Below, piece after piece: positions 31,117 to 33,379 of a stretch of 33,379 nt of DNA; within the stretch, counting starts at the first letter, position 1, and the number at the start of each line of letters is the position of its first letter. Made by a program: the position numbers and the translations under genes. Below the pieces are notes generated by a model. That model was not told where the DNA came from, did not search any database, and saw nothing but the letters and a program-made list of their open reading frames with translations. Source of the DNA: Chloroflexota bacterium (GTDB lineage: Bacteria > Chloroflexota > Anaerolineae > UBA4142 > SHND01); contig JACQWQ010000055.1 in the NCBI GenBank assembly GCA_016209205.1, positions 1 through 33,379 on the forward strand, read 5' to 3'.

Positions 31117-32375
31117 TTTGTGCGTTGTTGGATCCACTCCATCGCTTTGTATGCGAGCCGATCCAGCGCCTCCACGCTCAGCGCCAGATGCTCTTCTTTT
31201 GTGTCTTCGAGTTTCGTATGCGAGAGACCGCGCAGGGATTGCACAAAGAGCATCACGGTCGGCACACCCGCGCGGGCGACTTCGGCGGCGTCGTGCAGCG
31301 GACCGCTCGGCAAACGAAACGACGCGCCGGTGACTTCTTGAATCGCTTCGTTGGTCAGCGTGCGCAATTCTTCGTGGAACAAAATCGGTTCGATTTGCCA
31401 GAGGCGCGTCCACGCGGCGCTGACGCTTTCTTGCTGCGCGAATTTTTCACTCGCTTCTTTTGCCTCGCGCAGCATCGTCGCCAACGCGCCCGCGTCAAGA
31501 TGGCGCTGGTCGAGCAAACAATCGCACGTTTCGACGACGGATGTCACGATGCCCGGTTTGGTGTCCACGCGCCCCATCGTGCAGACGCCGCCGTTGCGGA
31601 TGGCAATTTCGCGGATTTCGAGTTCGAGGCGCGCGGCAGCCGCTAACGCGTCGCGGCGCATGTGCATTGGCGTAGAACCCGCGTGCGCGGCTTGTCCGAC
31701 AAAGCGAATCGAATGCCGTTCGACGCCGTATGTGCCGAGCACAGTGCCCATCGCCAAATTTTTGCTTTCGAGCACCGGACCCTGCTCGATGTGCAATTCG
31801 AGATACGCTTTCGCATCTTGGAGTTGACTTTTGGCGTCGAGCGCGCGGTCAATGTTGATGCCGACGCGTTCGAGTGCGTCTTGCAAACGGATGCCGTCTT
31901 TGTCTTTAAGATCGCGCAAATCGTCAGGATTCATGTGCCCCGAGGTGGACGACGAACCAAACAGCGAACGACCAAAGCGCGCGCCTTCTTCGTCTGCCCA
32001 ATCCACGAGCCGAATCGTGAACGGCGGGCGTGCTGCTGGCGCGAGCGACGCGATGTGGCGCAGCACCTCGATGCCCGCGAGCAAATTCAAACAGCCGTCG
32101 AGCCAGCCGCCATTCGGCACGGAATCAATGTGCCCGCCAATGAGCAGCGCGTCGTCGGATTTGCCCGGCAGCGTTGCCCATTGATTGCCCGCTTCGTCCA
32201 CTTGCACTTTGATGGGCAAGTCCGCGAGTTTTTCGCGCATGAATTTCCGCGCAGCAATCCACGTATCGGTAAACGCCACGCGCTGCGCGCCGTTTTCATC
32301 GCCCGTGAGCGCGCGTAATTCTTTTAAATCACGAATCGTGCGTTGGGGATCGAGTCCGCTTGGATCGTACGTCAT
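31113..32375 (-). CDS. M20 amidohydrolase (N-carbamoyl-L-amino acid hydrolase/beta-ureidopropionase type)
   Basis: The protein has 420 aa. Zinc ligands and catalytic residues: H82-x-D84 (GGHIDSVP), E129-E130 (ADEEGARFG), H195-IEQGP, dimer loop GQAAHAGSTPM and final SGPLHDAAEV. This is the M20C-type (allantoate amidohydrolase/carbamoylase) signature; such enzymes hydrolyse N-carbamoyl amino acids or ureidoglycolate-type amides in the cytoplasm. The exact substrate is unresolved. ATG 32375 is preferred over 32387 because ggag lies 6 nt before it. It is the first gene of a two-gene unit with the exonuclease, an unusual functional pairing. Confidence 0.9.
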   Translation of the reverse strand: MTYDPSGLDPQRTIRDLKELRALTGDENGAQRVAFTDTWIAARKFMREKLADLPIKVQVDEAGNQWATLPGKSDDALLIGGHIDSVPNGGWLDGCLNLLAGIEVLRHIASLAPAARPPFTIRLVDWADEEGARFGRSLFGSSSTSGHMNPDDLRDLKDKDGIRLQDALERVGINIDRALDAKSQLQDAKAYLELHIEQGPVLESKNLAMGTVLGTYGVERHSIRFVGQAAHAGSTPMHMRRDALAAAARLELEIREIAIRNGGVCTMGRVDTKPGIVTSVVETCDCLLDQRHLDAGALATMLREAKEASEKFAQQESVSAAWTRLWQIEPILFHEELRTLTNEAIQEVTGASFRLPSGPLHDAAEVARAGVPTVMLFVQSLRGLSHTKLEDTKEEHLALSVEALDRLAYKAMEWIQQRTK

Positions 32376-32465
32376 TTCTTGCTCCATCTTCCCGTAAAAT
32401 GCAATCTTACGGCTTAAAAAGGGTCAAATGGGAATCTGCGTGCAGGGGAACGAATGAATTCGTTA

Positions 32466-33020
32466 CTACGAAATCCATTCACTTTTCAAAATCCCGTAAT
32501 ACACCAAATCTTCCGCTTGCCCCCAGCGCACAAAATGTTGGCGCAGGGTGCCTTCGTACCGCATTCCGCATTTTTGCATCACGCGCCCCGATGCAGGGTT
32601 GCGCACGAAATGGGAGGCGTATACGCGATTGAGGTTCAAATTTTCAAAGCCAAAGCGAATGACTGCGCGCGCGGCTTCGGTCATGTAGCCCTGATTCCAG
32701 TACGGCACGCCGAGCCAATAGCCCAATTCCGCGCGGCGATTTTCCCGGTAAATAGTCAGCCCGATTGCGCCAATGAGTTCGCGCGTATCACATTGCGTAA
32801 TCGCGAACGTAACCGCTTCGCCGTGTTGCCATTCCATCTCCTGTGCGGCAATCCATTCCTCCGCCGCGCCGTCAGGATAGGGATACGGGATATGCCCCGT
32901 CATTTCGCCAACCTCGCGCACGCCGGCGAGCTGTTGCACGCGCGCTGCGTCGGCGAGCACAAAGGGGCGCAGGATGAAACGGGCAGTGGTCAAGGTTGGA
33001 CGTTCGTGTGATTCATTCAT
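32466..33020 (-). CDS. RimJ/RimL-type GNAT acetyltransferase
   Basis: The protein has 184 aa. RPTLTTARFILRPFVLADA is the typical start of RimJ/RimL/SpeG-like enzymes. The acetyl-CoA motif is AELGYWLGVPYWNQGYMTEAARAV (QGYMTEA form), then NRVYASHFVRNPASGRVMQKCGM. It acetylates an N-terminus or small amine of unknown identity. Ribosome-binding site is weak. It stands alone, separated by ~90 nt from the amidohydrolase. Confidence 0.87.
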   Translation of the reverse strand: MNESHERPTLTTARFILRPFVLADAARVQQLAGVREVGEMTGHIPYPYPDGAAEEWIAAQEMEWQHGEAVTFAITQCDTRELIGAIGLTIYRENRRAELGYWLGVPYWNQGYMTEAARAVIRFGFENLNLNRVYASHFVRNPASGRVMQKCGMRYEGTLRQHFVRWGQAEDLVYYGILKSEWIS

Positions 33021-33379
33021 GCTGGTGTGCGAGAAATCTCGATAGCGCGATTGAGATTTCTGTCTCGACGGAGTTTACCCTGAGGAACGAAGGGCTCGAC
33101 CCCGCAAAAAACGCTCCTGCTCAGAAACTTCCAGCGCACCGATTGAGTTATCGGACGGAAAACGCGAATGCAAATCGCAAGCGATTTGAGCGCGAATCTT
33201 GACGAATCCCAAAAGATGTTCGCGTAGAACCTGTCCCGAAGCACTGAGGGATTGGTTTAGATTCGCGTGGATTCGCGTTGGAAAAGTTTGTGTCATCAAA
33301 CATCACGCCCGCGCGTGATGGGCCTCTGCTCAGAACTTGAACGGGGTCTGTCATATCGAACCACTGCTGCGAGCGAAGC
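33021..33379. repeat. Repeat-rich stretch without genes at the window end
   Basis: No supported gene. Inverted repeat agaaatctc/gagatttct (33034-33061). Gcgaatct-type units like those at 26358 occur at 33190-33281. A short palindrome (atcacgc...gcgtgat) sits at 33302-33319. From 33326 the sequence repeats 22183-22236, with the last 31 nt exact, so another nested element is cut by the window edge. Confidence 0.7.

Overview
The window looks like chromosomal DNA from an uncultured Chloroflexota bacterium of Anaerolineae type. This rests on protein style only: a tungsten aldehyde oxidoreductase, Pro/Thr-rich lipoproteins with 'TPTPTPT' linkers, an SH3b surface protein, F420-type luciferase-like oxidoreductases, and moderately high GC with many dispersed palindromic repeats. 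No rRNA, tRNA, CRISPR array, integrase or phage gene is visible, so the placement is inference.

Layout. 1-9250 is housekeeping-like: a DUF559 nuclease-fold protein carrying an in-frame palindromic insertion, an AOR-family enzyme, a small RHH-like protein, an M20 peptidase, a beta-CASP ribonuclease, an SH3b membrane protein, a DedA protein, and a convergent MFS transporter behind a bidirectional terminator. About 9250-20600 is an accessory, decaying region with nearly all genes on the + strand: an NHL fragment, a lipoprotein hydrolase, a truncated luciferase-like gene, an APH-type kinase, an Lnt-like acyltransferase, a second luciferase-like oxidoreductase, broken SnoaL and APH genes, an aldo/keto reductase, a thioesterase, a GNAT enzyme, a small membrane protein, an ECF sigma factor, an MFS fragment and a broken arsM. 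20750-26265 holds lysA, then a translationally coupled lipoprotein substrate-binding protein and GH36 alpha-galactosidase. 26429-33020 lies on the - strand: an NAD-dependent epimerase with a late frameshift and a MerR-type promoter, a Bcp peroxiredoxin, a broken MerR regulator, a small lipoprotein, a diguanylate cyclase, a DEDDy exonuclease coupled to an M20 amidohydrolase, and a RimJ-type acetyltransferase.

Main signals. (1) Integron-type attC sites, with R''/R' boxes, an extrahelical A and near-identical terminal loops, flank the Lnt-like gene (12140-12211 and 13728-13800). A half site at 11086-11111 sits where a luciferase-like gene is cut off. This looks like a small integrase-less cassette cluster. 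(2) Four copies of GTGTATCTTTT, each followed at the same distance by CGTC (TGTATC-N17-CGTC), lie upstream of four + strand genes around an ECF sigma gene, suggesting a local ECF regulon. (3) A 91-bp palindromic element with a TA duplication is inserted in frame in a nuclease gene. (4) A family of ~102-bp palindromic repeats with AGACCTGACAGGTTT ends recurs, twice supplying the stop codon of a neighbouring gene.

At least eight genes are fragments or carry frameshifts or in-frame TGA codons. TGA ends many intact genes here, so it is a normal stop codon in this genome.
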